This document shows, one piece after another, positions 13,893 through 24,400 of a stretch of 34,812 bases of DNA. The stretch's first letter is position 1. Each line of letters opens with the position of its first letter. Location of the stretch: NCBI RefSeq assembly GCF_000686905.1, contig NZ_JMLW01000026.1, positions 1-34,812 on the forward strand. Reading direction: 5' to 3'. This DNA is from Marinospirillum insulare DSM 21763. GTDB lineage: Bacteria > Pseudomonadota > Gammaproteobacteria > Pseudomonadales > Halomonadaceae. Below the pieces are notes generated by a model, which was given only the letters and a program-made list of their open reading frames with translations, was not told the origin of the DNA and did no database searches. Position numbers and translations under genes: made by a program.

Positions 13893-16292
13893 CTATTCAG
13901 GGGTTTGGTCAGGGGTTTGGTTTGCCAGCATAAACCAAGTATCTAACACGGCATCTGGGTTAAGTGAAACCGAGTCTATGCCCTGTTCCATTAACCAACG
14001 GGCTAAATCTGGGTGGTCTGAAGGACCTTGCCCACAAATACCCACGTATTTACCTTGTTTTTTACAAGCATTAATTGCCATAGACAAGAGCTTTTTAACC
14101 GCAGGATTACGCTCATCAAACAAGTGCGCCACTATGCCTGAGTCACGATCTAAACCTAGGGTTAACTGAGTTAGGTCATTAGAGCCAATCGAGAAGCCAT
14201 CGAAGTATTCTAAGAATTCTTCAGCCAAAAGTGCGTTAGCGGGTAGTTCACACATCATAATCAGCTTCAAGCCATTTTGACCGCGCACTAAACCTTTGGA
14301 TTCAAGAATTTCAGAAACGCCCTTAGCTTCACCCACGGTACGAACAAAAGGTACCATTATTTCAATGTTATTTAGCCCCATTTCATCACGCACTTTCTTT
14401 AGTGCACGACACTCCAGCTCGAAACAATCACGGAACTTAGGCGATAAATAACGCGAAGCACCACGGAAGCCTAACATGGGGTTTTCTTCAGCAGGCTCGT
14501 AAAGCTTACCGCCAATCAGGTTTTCGTATTCGTTAGATTTAAAGTCAGATAAACGCACTATGACACGCTTAGGCCAGAAGGCTGCTGCTAAGCTGGCAAT
14601 GCCTTCAACTAACTTTTCTACGTAAAAATCAACTGGGTCGGCATAGCCTTTAATGCGGCTGCTTATGGTGGCTTGCAGTTCGCTGGGTAGGCTATCAAAC
14701 TCTAGTAAAGCTTTAGGGTGAATGCCGATCATGCGGTTAATAATGAACTCTAAACGCGCTAGGCCTACCCCCTCGTTTGGCAGAGCTGCGAACCCAAAGG
14801 CACGGTCTGGGTTACCTATATTCATCATAATTTTGAAGGGGATTTTAGGCATGGCTTCAATGCTATTAGTCAGCAACTCATAATCTAGCTTGCCTTCATA
14901 AACAAAGCCTGTATCACCTTCAGCACAAGAAACTGTGACTTCTTGGCCGTCTTTTAATAGCTCAGTTGCATCACCACAACCCACTACTGCAGCAATACCC
15001 ATTTCACGAGCAATGATGGCTGCGTGACAAGTACGTCCACCACGGTTAGTAACAATGGCTGAAGCACGTTTCATCACCGGCTCCCAATCTGGGTCGGTCA
15101 TATCAGTCACCAGAATATCGCCATCTTGAACCTTGTCCATTTCATCTGGACCCGAAACAATGCGTACTTTACCTGCACCAATTCGCTGACCTATGGCACG
15201 GCCTTCCACGAGAATTTTGCCCTGCTCTTTAAGTAAAAATCGCTCCATAACCGTACTAGAATCACGGCTTTTTACTGTTTCTGGGCGGGCTTGTACTATA
15301 TAGAGTTGCTGATCATCACCGTCTTTCGCCCACTCTATATCCATAGGGCGCTGGTAATGCTCTTCAATAATCATGGCTTGACGAGCCAGATCCATCACTT
15401 CTTGGTCAGATAAAGAGAAACGGTCTCTATCGGCTTTGTTTACATCCACAGTTTTCACTGATTTAGCCGTAGTCGCAGCTTCACCGTAGACCATTTTAAT
15501 TAGTTTACTACCTAAGCTACGACGTAAAATAGCTGGGCGATTGGCTGCCAAAGTAGGCTTATGAACATAAAACTCATCTGGGTTAACCGCACCCTGCACT
15601 ACGGTTTCACCTAAACCATAAGCACTGGTTACAAACACGGCATCACGGAAACCAGACTCGGTATCTAGGGTGAACATAACCCCAGCAGCGCCTGTTTCTG
15701 AGCGCACCATTTTTTGTACACCTGCAGACAAAGCAACACCCGCATGATCAAAGCCTTGGTGAACTCGGTAGGAAATAGCACGGTCGTTAAATAAAGAGGC
15801 AAACACTTCATGAACTGCCTGCTTTACTTCATTAAAACCTTGGATATTTAGGAAGGTTTCTTGTTGACCCGCAAAAGAAGCATCTGGCAAGTCTTCAGCA
15901 GTAGCAGAGGAACGTACCGCTACTTTTAAACTTGGGCTTTTTTGCTCTAGCTGCGAATAAGCTTCTGCTAAAGCATTTTCTAATGCAGGAGGAAAAGGTG
16001 TTTCTATAACCCACTGACGAATTTGTGCGCCACAAGCCGCTAAGGCTTTAACATCATCAACGTCTAGCTCGTCTAGCGCCTTATTAATTCGGTCAGCTAA
16101 ACTTTCATGGGCTAAAAATTCCCGATAAGCTTCTGCAGTTGTAGCAAAACCACCAGGAACCTGCACCCCAGCATTAGCTAGATTGCTAATCATTTCACCT
16201 AGCGAAGCGTTCTTACCACCAACCCGCTCCACGTCCTGCATACCCAGCTGGTCAAACCAGACAATATATTCACCCACAGCTGTTTTGCTCAA
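13893..16292 (-). CDS. ppsA: Phosphoenolpyruvate synthase (pyruvate, water dikinase)
   Basis: About 799 residues (E. coli 792). It makes PEP from pyruvate and ATP during growth on pyruvate, lactate or amino acids. Domains: ATP-grasp-like N-terminal domain with [13 protein letters not shown] and [20 protein letters not shown]; phosphohistidine domain with [16 protein letters not shown] (His423 in this numbering; the preceding Thr421 is the site modified by PpsR in E. coli); and a PEP-binding barrel with [32 protein letters not shown] and [15 protein letters not shown] at 16292 is taken as start because GGAG lies 7 bases before it and the family N-terminus begins there; GTG 16319 is the alternative. 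Divergent from ppsR. Confidence 0.95.
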   Translation of the reverse strand: MSKTAVGEYIVWFDQLGMQDVERVGGKNASLGEMISNLANAGVQVPGGFATTAEAYREFLAHESLADRINKALDELDVDDVKALAACGAQIRQWVIETPFPPALENALAEAYSQLEQKSPSLKVAVRSSATAEDLPDASFAGQQETFLNIQGFNEVKQAVHEVFASLFNDRAISYRVHQGFDHAGVALSAGVQKMVRSETGAAGVMFTLDTESGFRDAVFVTSAYGLGETVVQGAVNPDEFYVHKPTLAANRPAILRRSLGSKLIKMVYGEAATTAKSVKTVDVNKADRDRFSLSDQEVMDLARQAMIIEEHYQRPMDIEWAKDGDDQQLYIVQARPETVKSRDSSTVMERFLLKEQGKILVEGRAIGQRIGAGKVRIVSGPDEMDKVQDGDILVTDMTDPDWEPVMKRASAIVTNRGGRTCHAAIIAREMGIAAVVGCGDATELLKDGQEVTVSCAEGDTGFVYEGKLDYELLTNSIEAMPKIPFKIMMNIGNPDRAFGFAALPNEGVGLARLEFIINRMIGIHPKALLEFDSLPSELQATISSRIKGYADPVDFYVEKLVEGIASLAAAFWPKRVIVRLSDFKSNEYENLIGGKLYEPAEENPMLGFRGASRYLSPKFRDCFELECRALKKVRDEMGLNNIEIMVPFVRTVGEAKGVSEILESKGLVRGQNGLKLIMMCELPANALLAEEFLEYFDGFSIGSNDLTQLTLGLDRDSGIVAHLFDERNPAVKKLLSMAINACKKQGKYVGICGQGPSDHPDLARWLMEQGIDSVSLNPDAVLDTWFMLANQTPDQTPE

Positions 16293-16424
16293 GACACGTC
16301 TCCAGTTAGAAAAGTTCACTTAATGGCATTAGCAGTAAAAAACAGGCAAAATCAATTACCGAGTGCTAAGCCACTCTATTTAATCTTCTAGATGATAACA
16401 CGAATTAAGACGATGGAACTCCCT
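16293..16424. promoter_or_regulatory. Divergent ppsA/ppsR promoter region
   Basis: This 132-base gap separates the two diverging start codons, so it must hold both promoters. It is AT-rich. A TTGATT on the minus strand (about 16351-16356) is a possible ppsA -35, but no matching -10 of good quality follows at the right distance. I see no confident operator. Confidence 0.4.
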
Positions 16425-17255
16425 ATGAAGCGCACCGCATTTTTCATTTCCGATGGCACAGGTATTACTGCAGAGGCGCTAGGCCGTAGCCTTTTAGCAC
16501 AATTTGAAGGTATTCAATTCGAGCAAATAACTCAGCCTTATATTAATACAGAAGAAAAAGCCCATGCCATAGTAGAACAGGTGAATGCTACGGCTATTAA
16601 AGATGGTGCCCGTCCTTTATTGATAGATACAGTTGTCAACCAAAGCATTCGTACCATTATTAGCAAAAGTGAAGCACTTAATATTGATGTTTTTTCTTCT
16701 TTTTTAGAACCCTTAGAAGAAGAACTAAAAACCCGCTCTACCTACTCTGTAGGGCAAAGCCATGGTATTTCTAAAGCCAAAGAAGATACTTATAAGGCTA
16801 GAATTGATTCCGTACATTTTGCACTAGATAACGACGATGGTGCGCGTACCCACCATTACGATAAGGCCGATATTATTTTAATTGGTGTCTCACGTTGTGG
16901 AAAAACCCCTACTTGTATTTATATGGCACTACAATTTGGGGTAAGAGCAGCTAACTACCCTATAACTGAAGATGATTTGTTAGATAGTGAATTACCTAAA
17001 GCACTACGCCCCTATCGACATAAATTATTTGGACTCACTATAGAACCAGAGCGCCTTTCATCCATTCGTAATGAACGCCGAGCTAACAGCAGCTACGCAT
17101 CGTTGAAACAATGCCTGCGCGAAGTAGAAGAAGTGGAAGCCCTTTATAGTCGTCATAATATTGGCTTTGTAGACTCAACGCATTATTCTATTGAAGAAAT
17201 TTCGACTAAGATAATGGCCAAAGCAGGTATAGAAAGGCGTTTTTCGCCACGCTAA
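16425..17255 (+). CDS. ppsR: PEP synthase regulatory protein (bifunctional kinase/pyrophosphorylase, PSRP)
   Basis: A 276-residue PpsR/YdiA-type DUF299 protein. It inactivates PpsA by ADP-dependent phosphorylation of a Thr next to the catalytic His, and reactivates it by phosphate-dependent dephosphorylation. Seen are [20 protein letters not shown] at the N-terminus, the P-loop [10 protein letters not shown] at about 154-163, [28 protein letters not shown], and [15 protein letters not shown] 16425 is preferred to the frame start at 16392 because MKRTAFFIS is the family N-terminus and GGAAC lies about 6 bases before it. The divergent arrangement with ppsA matches E. coli. A lipoprotein gene follows 20 bases later on the same strand. 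Confidence 0.94.
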   Translation: MKRTAFFISDGTGITAEALGRSLLAQFEGIQFEQITQPYINTEEKAHAIVEQVNATAIKDGARPLLIDTVVNQSIRTIISKSEALNIDVFSSFLEPLEEELKTRSTYSVGQSHGISKAKEDTYKARIDSVHFALDNDDGARTHHYDKADIILIGVSRCGKTPTCIYMALQFGVRAANYPITEDDLLDSELPKALRPYRHKLFGLTIEPERLSSIRNERRANSSYASLKQCLREVEEVEALYSRHNIGFVDSTHYSIEEISTKIMAKAGIERRFSPR

Positions 17256-17275
17256 TCAATCAAGGGAATAAAACC

Positions 17276-17764
17276 ATGAATAATTTTAAAAGTATTTTGC
17301 AAACTAGCCGTATCTTACTGGTATTAATGCTACTCGTGCTTTTTGCAGGTTGTAGTGATGATGATAAAGGGTCAACAGGAGAGCCAGGCACTTTAGAAAG
17401 ATTATTTAGTTATAAAGTTATTCAAGGCTGCGCAAGGTGCCATGAACCGATGGGTGAGCCTGGTGGACCGAACCTAACAAAGTCACAGTTTCGTAACAGT
17501 TTAGTAAGTCAAAGAAGCAATAACTTAACTTGGAATACTGGCTACATTAGAACAGCTGACTGTGGTGATAATTACCCATTAGTTAAGCCTAGTGACCCAA
17601 TTAACTCGGCTGTACTTATGGCAGTTACACAGCGATATGGAAGTAAAACACCTAATAGTTGTACACCTGCTCTTTCGCATCATGAAGGAGCTAATGCTGT
17701 AGTGACAGGTGATGCATTAGAGGACTTTGTACTTTGGATAGAAAACGGTGCGCCTGCTAACTAG
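17276..17764 (+). CDS. Predicted lipoprotein with a CxxCH (haem c-like) motif
   Basis: 162 residues. A signal sequence with lipobox LFAGC (Cys26) is followed by an acidic Ser/Asp/Gly linker, so it is probably tethered to a periplasmic-side membrane. One CARCH (Cys52, Cys55, His56) resembles a cytochrome c haem site, with Met59 and several His (SHHEG near 138) as possible axial ligands. The C-terminal DALEDFVLWIENGAP is like the last helix of small c-type cytochrome domains. AGGGA precedes the ATG. It lies 20 bases after ppsR and 19 before the AsmA-like gene, so it is probably co-transcribed. Haem binding is inferred; a disulfide or metal site is the alternative. Confidence 0.65.
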   Translation: MNNFKSILQTSRILLVLMLLVLFAGCSDDDKGSTGEPGTLERLFSYKVIQGCARCHEPMGEPGGPNLTKSQFRNSLVSQRSNNLTWNTGYIRTADCGDNYPLVKPSDPINSAVLMAVTQRYGSKTPNSCTPALSHHEGANAVVTGDALEDFVLWIENGAPAN

Positions 17765-17783
17765 TTGTTAAGGAAAACAGTCA

Positions 17784-20700
17784 ATGCCTCAAGAAACACC
17801 TGCTACCGATAAGAAAGAAACTAAAGCTAAAAAGCCTTTTTATAAGCGTCCGCGCTTTTGGGTGATTAGCTTTTTGGTAGTTTTGTCTTTGCCGCTTCTT
17901 GCTGTGGCTGGTGTTTACTTTGCGCTTAAGTCCTCCTTGGTTGAAAGTTACATCTGGCCTAAAGTTCAACCAATTATTGCTGAACAAACCGGCTTTCAGG
18001 TGGAGTTAAGCCAAATTCGAATTGACTTACTAAAATCCATTAGCCTAAAAGGCATACAAGTTAGCCAGGTTTCTAATCCTTCTGCTCATAGCTGTGATGG
18101 CTTTAGCCTTAGCTTAGAAGAAGTTGAGTTGAATTTTTCAGCCTTAGAACTATTAAGTAATCATTTGCAAGTGAATAAGCTGGCTTTAAATGATTTACAA
18201 GCCACTGGTTGTTTATTACTAGATTTAGATGAAGAAAAAGTAACTCAGCTAGAAGAAGCTAACGAGGAGTTAGACCTAGCGGCCTTAACTGCTGAAATAA
18301 CCAACCTTTTAGAAAACCCACCTATTAGCATCACTTTAGATGAACTGGCTTTAAATAATTTTAAAATTGATTTGCAGGTTAAAGAGCGCCAGCAACAACT
18401 CTCAGCGGCTTGGCAAGGTGAGTTTGATTTTTCCGCTCAGGCAGTTTGGCAAGGTAACGGTATAAAGGGTAGGTTAGCTAGCCAGTTAGTATCTTTAGCG
18501 CCTTTAACTACGCAAATTAATCAGCAGCCAACTCAGCTAGATTTCACCAGCCAACCTAGCCTAGATTTAGATTTGGCTTTCCAGCTCAGCAAGCATAACG
18601 ATGCTTGGCAGTTTAAATTATCGCCTGCACAAATTAATTTTGATCTCTTGGCAACCCAGCTCAACTTAGCTCAAGCAGAAGAAAACATTCAGCTAAGCCT
18701 AGCTAATTACCGGTTTAACCTGGCTTCGCAAATAAACCTGTCAGATATAGAGCAAGAAGCTTTAGAAGAAGCCTTAGACCTAGAGCTACAACTAAGCCAA
18801 CAGCTGACAGATTTAGACTTACAACTCAATAAAGATCACTACCAGTTTCAACAGCTTCACCTACTGCTGACTAGCCAAAAACAAGCCCAGGCTGCTCTAG
18901 CTCAGTTAGAGCTTAACCTAGCAGAGTTTGCTAGTGATTTTTCTTTTGCGCCTATCCAGTTCCAACAGCGCTTAACGCTTGAAATACCCTTTGATTTATC
19001 TCACTTAACGCTTTATGCAGCTAGCCAGTTAAATGAAATCAACCTTTTAGAAGTTAGTTTAACGGCGAACAACCAACCTCGCCTACTCAGTTTAGAGCCG
19101 CAGGTTGCATTAAACCTACCCCAGCAACTGGCTAGCCTTCTAACCGAGCCCAGCCTTAAAGACTTACCGGGTGACTTGCAGCTAGAAATAACAGGTAACA
19201 CACGCATCAACCATGACTCAGACCATTTATTATCCGCCGATTTAGCTGAGCTAACAGGCTTTGTTGAGCAGTCTTTAAACCTAAAACTTAGCCAAAAAGC
19301 ACCCACTACTGACTTAAAAATCTTACAGCCATTGGAGATGCAACTTCAGGCCAGTAGCTCTTTTCCTGAATCACACCCCGACTTACGTCTTCAGTTAAGT
19401 TCACAAGCCATTCAGCACCCGCCCTTATTAAAGCCTTTACCGTTTAATTTAGAAGTTGCTAGCCAAGTTGACGCTGACCTTAAAGCACTTAAAACGCAGT
19501 TAGACTTAGCAGTGAATCATCAGCCTTTAGTTAAGTTAGATTTAGCTGCGGCCGATCAGCCCCAGCTATTCAAGCTAAATGGTTTCCTCGACTTATCACT
19601 AAGCCCTAGCCTAGCTAGCTATCTAGCAGACTTAAAACCGCTAGCTGAGTTTGGGCAGCTATTAGTTAACCAACAGTTTCAGCTAGCAGTAAACCACCCA
19701 GAAGCTGATTTACTTACTTTAGCTGCAACAGAAGTTGACCTTACTAGCCTAAAGGCCAACTTAAAACACGGGCTAGCAGTAGAGCAAACCCCAGCCAAAA
19801 ATGCGCCTGTAAACTTAAAAAAGCCTTTTAAATTGCAACAAACCCTTAACTGGCAAGCAAAAGCCTTTGAGCTAAACGGTAACTACCAGTTTGCTGCTTT
19901 AGAACTGCCAGAAATGTTAGCAGCAGAAGACTTAAACCTTAGCCTTGAGCTAAAAGCTACTTCAGGCTTAGCACCTGACTCTGTTAATTGGCTGTTTTCT
20001 ACTCAAGCCAAGCAGCTCACCTGGCTAGAAGAAACACCTCCTCTAGAGTTAAGCCAGCTTTTACCGTTAAAAAGCCAAGGCAGTCTAAGTTTTAACTCAG
20101 CAAGCGAAACACTCACCTTGCATCAGTTTTCGTTAGAGTTAAAAGAATGGTTCAAGCAGGAGCTAACCGGTGAAGTGCAGCTAGCCAACTTAGATAAACC
20201 TAGCCTACAAATTCAAGGCAAAACCCAACTGAGCCCTACCAGCCAGCTGATTCCTAACCTAGACCTAACCACCTCAGGCAGCTTAACAGCCCCCTGGCAA
20301 CTGCTATTGAATGAAGGTGAACAGCTTTCTTTACAAGCTCAGCTAGCATTCAACAATTTTTCTTTAGCCCTAAATGACCTTAAACTTGAATCGCTCGAGG
20401 GTGCGATTGAAATCAATGAGGAGCTTAAGCTAAGCCCTGACGCGAAACTGAGCTTTTTCTATTTGCTAAAACCTGAAGCTTTTGAGCGGGTTGATTTCAA
20501 CCAAATTGAGCCTTACTTAGCGGGTAATCAAGGGTTTAGTTTCAAAAAACTACAAGTAGGTGACCTAGCCGTAGGTCCTTTACAGGCTAGATTTAAAGTT
20601 AGACAAAACCTTATAGAACTACCTCAATTTAGTTTGCAGCTACTAGCAGGTAATTTAGCTGGCCGCTTCTATTTAGATACCACTCCTAAAGCTTGGCGCT

Positions 20701-21113
20701 TAGGTTTGTTAAGCCGTATTTCACAACTGGATTTACGCCTCTTGCTACCCAAAAGAGCCACCAGTGATTACGCACCTATTAGTGCCCGTACCGCTTTAGA
20801 GTTTGACTTTAATCGCCGCCTTTTAGCGGGGCGTATTGATATAACCGATATAACCCGTAGTCAGCTTTTGCAGCTACTAGAGCTGGTTGACCCTAATTAC
20901 CTAGACCCACAAATTAACAATGTTCGTTCTGCATTACGTTTAGCCCACCCCCAGTGGATTAGTGTGGTTATGCAAAATGGCTTAATGGACCTTACTTTTG
21001 GTTTATCACTATTTTCCGATCCTTTACGCGCTCACGGCTTACCACTTAGCCCAATCATTGAGCGCTTTGGTGAAGAAGCCTTGCTGCTTCCCAACCAGTT
21101 ACCTTTGGAGTAA
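17784..21113 (+). CDS. Large AsmA/TamB-like membrane-anchored periplasmic protein
   Basis: 1109 residues. A basic cytoplasmic tail (about 1-25) and one membrane helix (about 26-48) precede a very long periplasmic part. A segment shortly after the helix (VKSEY-like start, VELSQIRIDLLKSISLKGIQVSQV) resembles the opening of AsmA-type lipid-transfer proteins. The body is built of alternating strands rich in Leu, Gln, Ser and Asn (for example QLDFTSQPSLDLDLAFQL), as in the beta-groove bridge proteins AsmA, TamB and YdbH. The C-terminal segment (about 975-1109, RRLLAGRIDITDITRSQ ... LDPQINNVRSALRLAHP) looks compact and conserved. AAGGA precedes the ATG. Three bases separate it from a lipoprotein gene. 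I infer a bridge across the periplasm; the cargo is unknown. Confidence 0.72.
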   Translation: MPQETPATDKKETKAKKPFYKRPRFWVISFLVVLSLPLLAVAGVYFALKSSLVESYIWPKVQPIIAEQTGFQVELSQIRIDLLKSISLKGIQVSQVSNPSAHSCDGFSLSLEEVELNFSALELLSNHLQVNKLALNDLQATGCLLLDLDEEKVTQLEEANEELDLAALTAEITNLLENPPISITLDELALNNFKIDLQVKERQQQLSAAWQGEFDFSAQAVWQGNGIKGRLASQLVSLAPLTTQINQQPTQLDFTSQPSLDLDLAFQLSKHNDAWQFKLSPAQINFDLLATQLNLAQAEENIQLSLANYRFNLASQINLSDIEQEALEEALDLELQLSQQLTDLDLQLNKDHYQFQQLHLLLTSQKQAQAALAQLELNLAEFASDFSFAPIQFQQRLTLEIPFDLSHLTLYAASQLNEINLLEVSLTANNQPRLLSLEPQVALNLPQQLASLLTEPSLKDLPGDLQLEITGNTRINHDSDHLLSADLAELTGFVEQSLNLKLSQKAPTTDLKILQPLEMQLQASSSFPESHPDLRLQLSSQAIQHPPLLKPLPFNLEVASQVDADLKALKTQLDLAVNHQPLVKLDLAAADQPQLFKLNGFLDLSLSPSLASYLADLKPLAEFGQLLVNQQFQLAVNHPEADLLTLAATEVDLTSLKANLKHGLAVEQTPAKNAPVNLKKPFKLQQTLNWQAKAFELNGNYQFAALELPEMLAAEDLNLSLELKATSGLAPDSVNWLFSTQAKQLTWLEETPPLELSQLLPLKSQGSLSFNSASETLTLHQFSLELKEWFKQELTGEVQLANLDKPSLQIQGKTQLSPTSQLIPNLDLTTSGSLTAPWQLLLNEGEQLSLQAQLAFNNFSLALNDLKLESLEGAIEINEELKLSPDAKLSFFYLLKPEAFERVDFNQIEPYLAGNQGFSFKKLQVGDLAVGPLQARFKVRQNLIELPQFSLQLLAGNLAGRFYLDTTPKAWRLGLLSRISQLDLRLLLPKRATSDYAPISARTALEFDFNRRLLAGRIDITDITRSQLLQLLELVDPNYLDPQINNVRSALRLAHPQWISVVMQNGLMDLTFGLSLFSDPLRAHGLPLSPIIERFGEEALLLPNQLPLE

Positions 21114-21116
21114 AAA

Positions 21117-21401
21117 ATGCTAACTCGTTTATTAACTATTTTTTTAGCTAGCTTTCTATTGGCAGGTTGCTCAGGGCTGGTCAATAAATTAGTGCCCGAT
21201 GTTTACCTAGTTGATAGACACACTTTAATGGAAGCAGATTCAGCAGGCGAATGGCCCGAGCTTGAAAACCGCTTAATGCAGTCTGCTATTAAAGATGCGT
21301 CTGAACCCTATGCTGGAATAGATGAACAACTAGACGAGCAAGAAGGGTTTCGTGCTTTAAATGCTGAATATACAGCACCCACTAGCCAAAAAAACAACTA
21401 G
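21117..21401 (+). CDS. Small lipoprotein paired with the AsmA-like protein
   Basis: 94 residues. Signal peptide and lipobox LLAGC (Cys18) with Ser at +2, which favours outer-membrane sorting. The mature part is short and acidic (EADSAGEWPELENRLMQSA, EQLDEQEGF). The ribosome binding site GGAG lies in the last codon of the AsmA-like gene, so translation is coupled. The order, a large AsmA-like protein followed at once by a small lipoprotein, recalls E. coli YdbH and YnbE, which form a periplasmic bridge; I see no sequence similarity to YnbE itself. The function is inferred from order only. Confidence 0.7.
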   Translation: MLTRLLTIFLASFLLAGCSGLVNKLVPDVYLVDRHTLMEADSAGEWPELENRLMQSAIKDASEPYAGIDEQLDEQEGFRALNAEYTAPTSQKNN

Positions 21402-21413
21402 GGGTAGCTAAGT

Positions 21414-24400
21414 ATGTTGAATATCCGCCCTAAATTTTTGCCTTGGTTGGTCTTGGCTAGCCTTTTCTCTAGCCACCTAATCGCCGAAGAAGTTAATTGG
21501 CGCATCAATCGAGTTTTACCCTTAGAAAAGGTAACCGTTGGTCCCACGGATAATTACCAAGCCGTTATCGCCACTAACAATGATTTTATCTATTACACTC
21601 GCCATCAAAACCTACTATCTAGCTTAGTTAAACAAGACCTTAAAACAGGCATAAGCAGCTATTTACTAGCCAATGATTACGACAGCAAAGACCCTGCCCT
21701 ATCGCCCGATGCCAGCCAATTAGCTGTCACTCTGTTTCGTTATGATGCGCTAGGCGATGTTTGCCTACTGCCCTTAAATGAAGCTAAGGCTAAGCAGTCT
21801 GTCAACTGCCTAACTAAAAGCAATAGCCGCGAGTGGCAACCCTTTTGGGTTAACAACCAGCAGTTAGGCTACTTAAGGAAGTCTTTAAACCAAGCCACCA
21901 CCGAGCTGGTTTTACATTCTTTAGCCACTAATCGCCAACAAGTGATTACTCAGGGGCAATTATCTGCACCAGCCGCTAGCTCTGATGGTCAGTGGCTGGT
22001 TTACAATCGTGAACCCACCGCTAAGCAAGAGGGTGGGCTGTTTTTGTACAAGTTAGCTGAGAAAAAAGAGTACGGGCCGATTCAATTAGATTTGCCAGGC
22101 AATAGCAGCTTTGCAACCTTTGATAGCCAGCAAGCTTTTATTTATTTTAGTCATTACTTAAATGACACTAATAACGACCAGCAAATAGACGCACAAGACC
22201 ATAGTGTATTGTTTCGTTTACCCTTAGCGAAAGCTTTAGATACCAGCCAAAAACACCTACCTGAACAACTAACCTCAGTTGCTCAAAACTGTAGTTTCCC
22301 GGCTTTAACTCAAAACAAGGTTTACATGACCTGTGCATTTGAAGGCTCATTAGATACCTACCGTATGCCTGTTACTGGACAAGTGCCTGCAAACTGGCAA
22401 GTAGAAGACCTTCACCTTGCTCATGCTCAAGCTAGTAGTTATGAAGAGCGCTTATTGCTGCTAAATACTTTGCGTTACCGTTTTAAGCAAACCAGTGTTA
22501 CCAGGCTAGAAAGCTTGTTAAGTAACCACTTGGCTTTGAATGAATACACGGCAGCCAGTTATTATATCAATCAGCTAGCTGAGTCTTACCAGTCCCAACC
22601 TGATCTAAGCGAATTTTTTAACTACCTAGCACGACTAGTAGACTTACAGGCTAAACAGCGCTTACAGCCTCAGGGCATGTTAACGGCTAGTTACCGTCAA
22701 GACTTACAGACTTTAGAGCAACAACTTAATCAACCCAAGGTTAATCCACAAAACAAAGCTTTGTTTACAGCTTGGATTAACTATTTAGCTAACCAGCCCC
22801 AAGCTGCCCTGCGCAGCCTTATTCAACCACAAACTAACAACCTTCACCCTTTACAAGTCTACTTACAGCTAGAGCTCGCTAACCAGTTATTAGCCGATAA
22901 TCCTCAAGGCTTAGAAAAACTATGGCGCAGAGCTTTAACAATTAACAAAATTTCATCTGAAGCAAGACTGTTTTATGCTTTTCAATGGCTTAAGCAACTC
23001 AACAGCCCTCAGTTAGCCTTAACAGCTGCTCAACAAGAAAAAAGCTTGCAGCAGGTAGCGGCCAGCAGTACAGATGAACGAGTTAAAATTTTACTGTTAA
23101 ATGAACTAGACCTATTAAAACTTATTGCTGCGAGTGAGCTAGATATAGAGCGCAGCCACTTTACCAGTATTAGCAAGCGCCTAGCGCCAGCTAAAGATGA
23201 TGCCCAGCTTAAGCGCTTATCCCATTTAAGAGCCATACAGCTAACTGGCTTAGCAGAAAAGTATAACTTTATGGAGTTAATGTCGCGCCATTGGTTAACC
23301 CATACCTCAATAAGTGACCCTGGCTTTGCCCAAACAGCTGAATACTACGCAAGCATTAACCTTAGCCGCGCTTACGGTAGTCTAGAGCAACAAGAGATGC
23401 TGACCGCTCTGAATAGCTTTTATGCACTGGTTAGACAAACCTCAGACCCTGAAGCGATTTATCAGCTTATTTATATTGGTCTAATGTTAGACACCAACCT
23501 AAAACCACGCATGGAACTTTTACTTAACCAGTTGAAAGCAGAAGAGTTAATTGCAAAAGATGATGCTGTGGCCACTAGCACGCTAGAGCTATTACAAAAC
23601 CCCCAGCTACCCACTCAGCGTTTAGAAGAATTAGCCAAAGAATTACAAGCCTATAAAGCTAAGGGATTAAACCGAGGAGCTGCAGACCTACTGACCGGCA
23701 GTATTTACCACCGTTTGCTGCTGGCCAGCCAAAAGGGTTATCAGCATAACCAAAGCTATTACCAGCAAGCCCACTACCATTACATGCTAGGTTTTGACTT
23801 AGCCTGGAACAACCAACGCACCCAAGCAGCCCTACTCAATAACCTAGGGCAATTACACCTAACGGTTCGTAACTATGGTTTAGCCAGTGAGTTTTTTTTA
23901 CAGCGCCTGCAACTGCCCTTTATTAACCCTGAAGAACAGCTGTTAACCCATTGGCAGTTGGCTCAGAGCCTCTTTTATAGCAATCGTGGGCTAGAAGCCT
24001 CTAAGCAAGCTGAACAGGCTTTAATACTGAGCAACACCCTAGGTGAACAAGAACAACTAGTGGCGTTAGAAAAGGCAGGCTTTTATGCACTACAAGCAGA
24101 AGACTTCAACACTGCTTTTAAACATTATCAAGCCCTTTTAGCTACAGAACAGCTCAGCGGTGTTAACTTAACTAAAGCTCAATTCAACTTAGCTTACTTA
24201 CACTACAAACTTGGTAATAACGCGTCTGCTTACACTGGCTTCCAGCAAGTTTTACAAGCGCTGCCACAACTTAAGGCTAGGGCTTTTAAACCCGGCGAAC
24301 TACCCGGCTTTTCACCAGAAAGGCTCACTTTGCAAACTTATGGTTTTTTAGCTCAGTTAGCTACCCAGCCAGAAGAAAAACTTCAATGGCTAGAAAAGCG

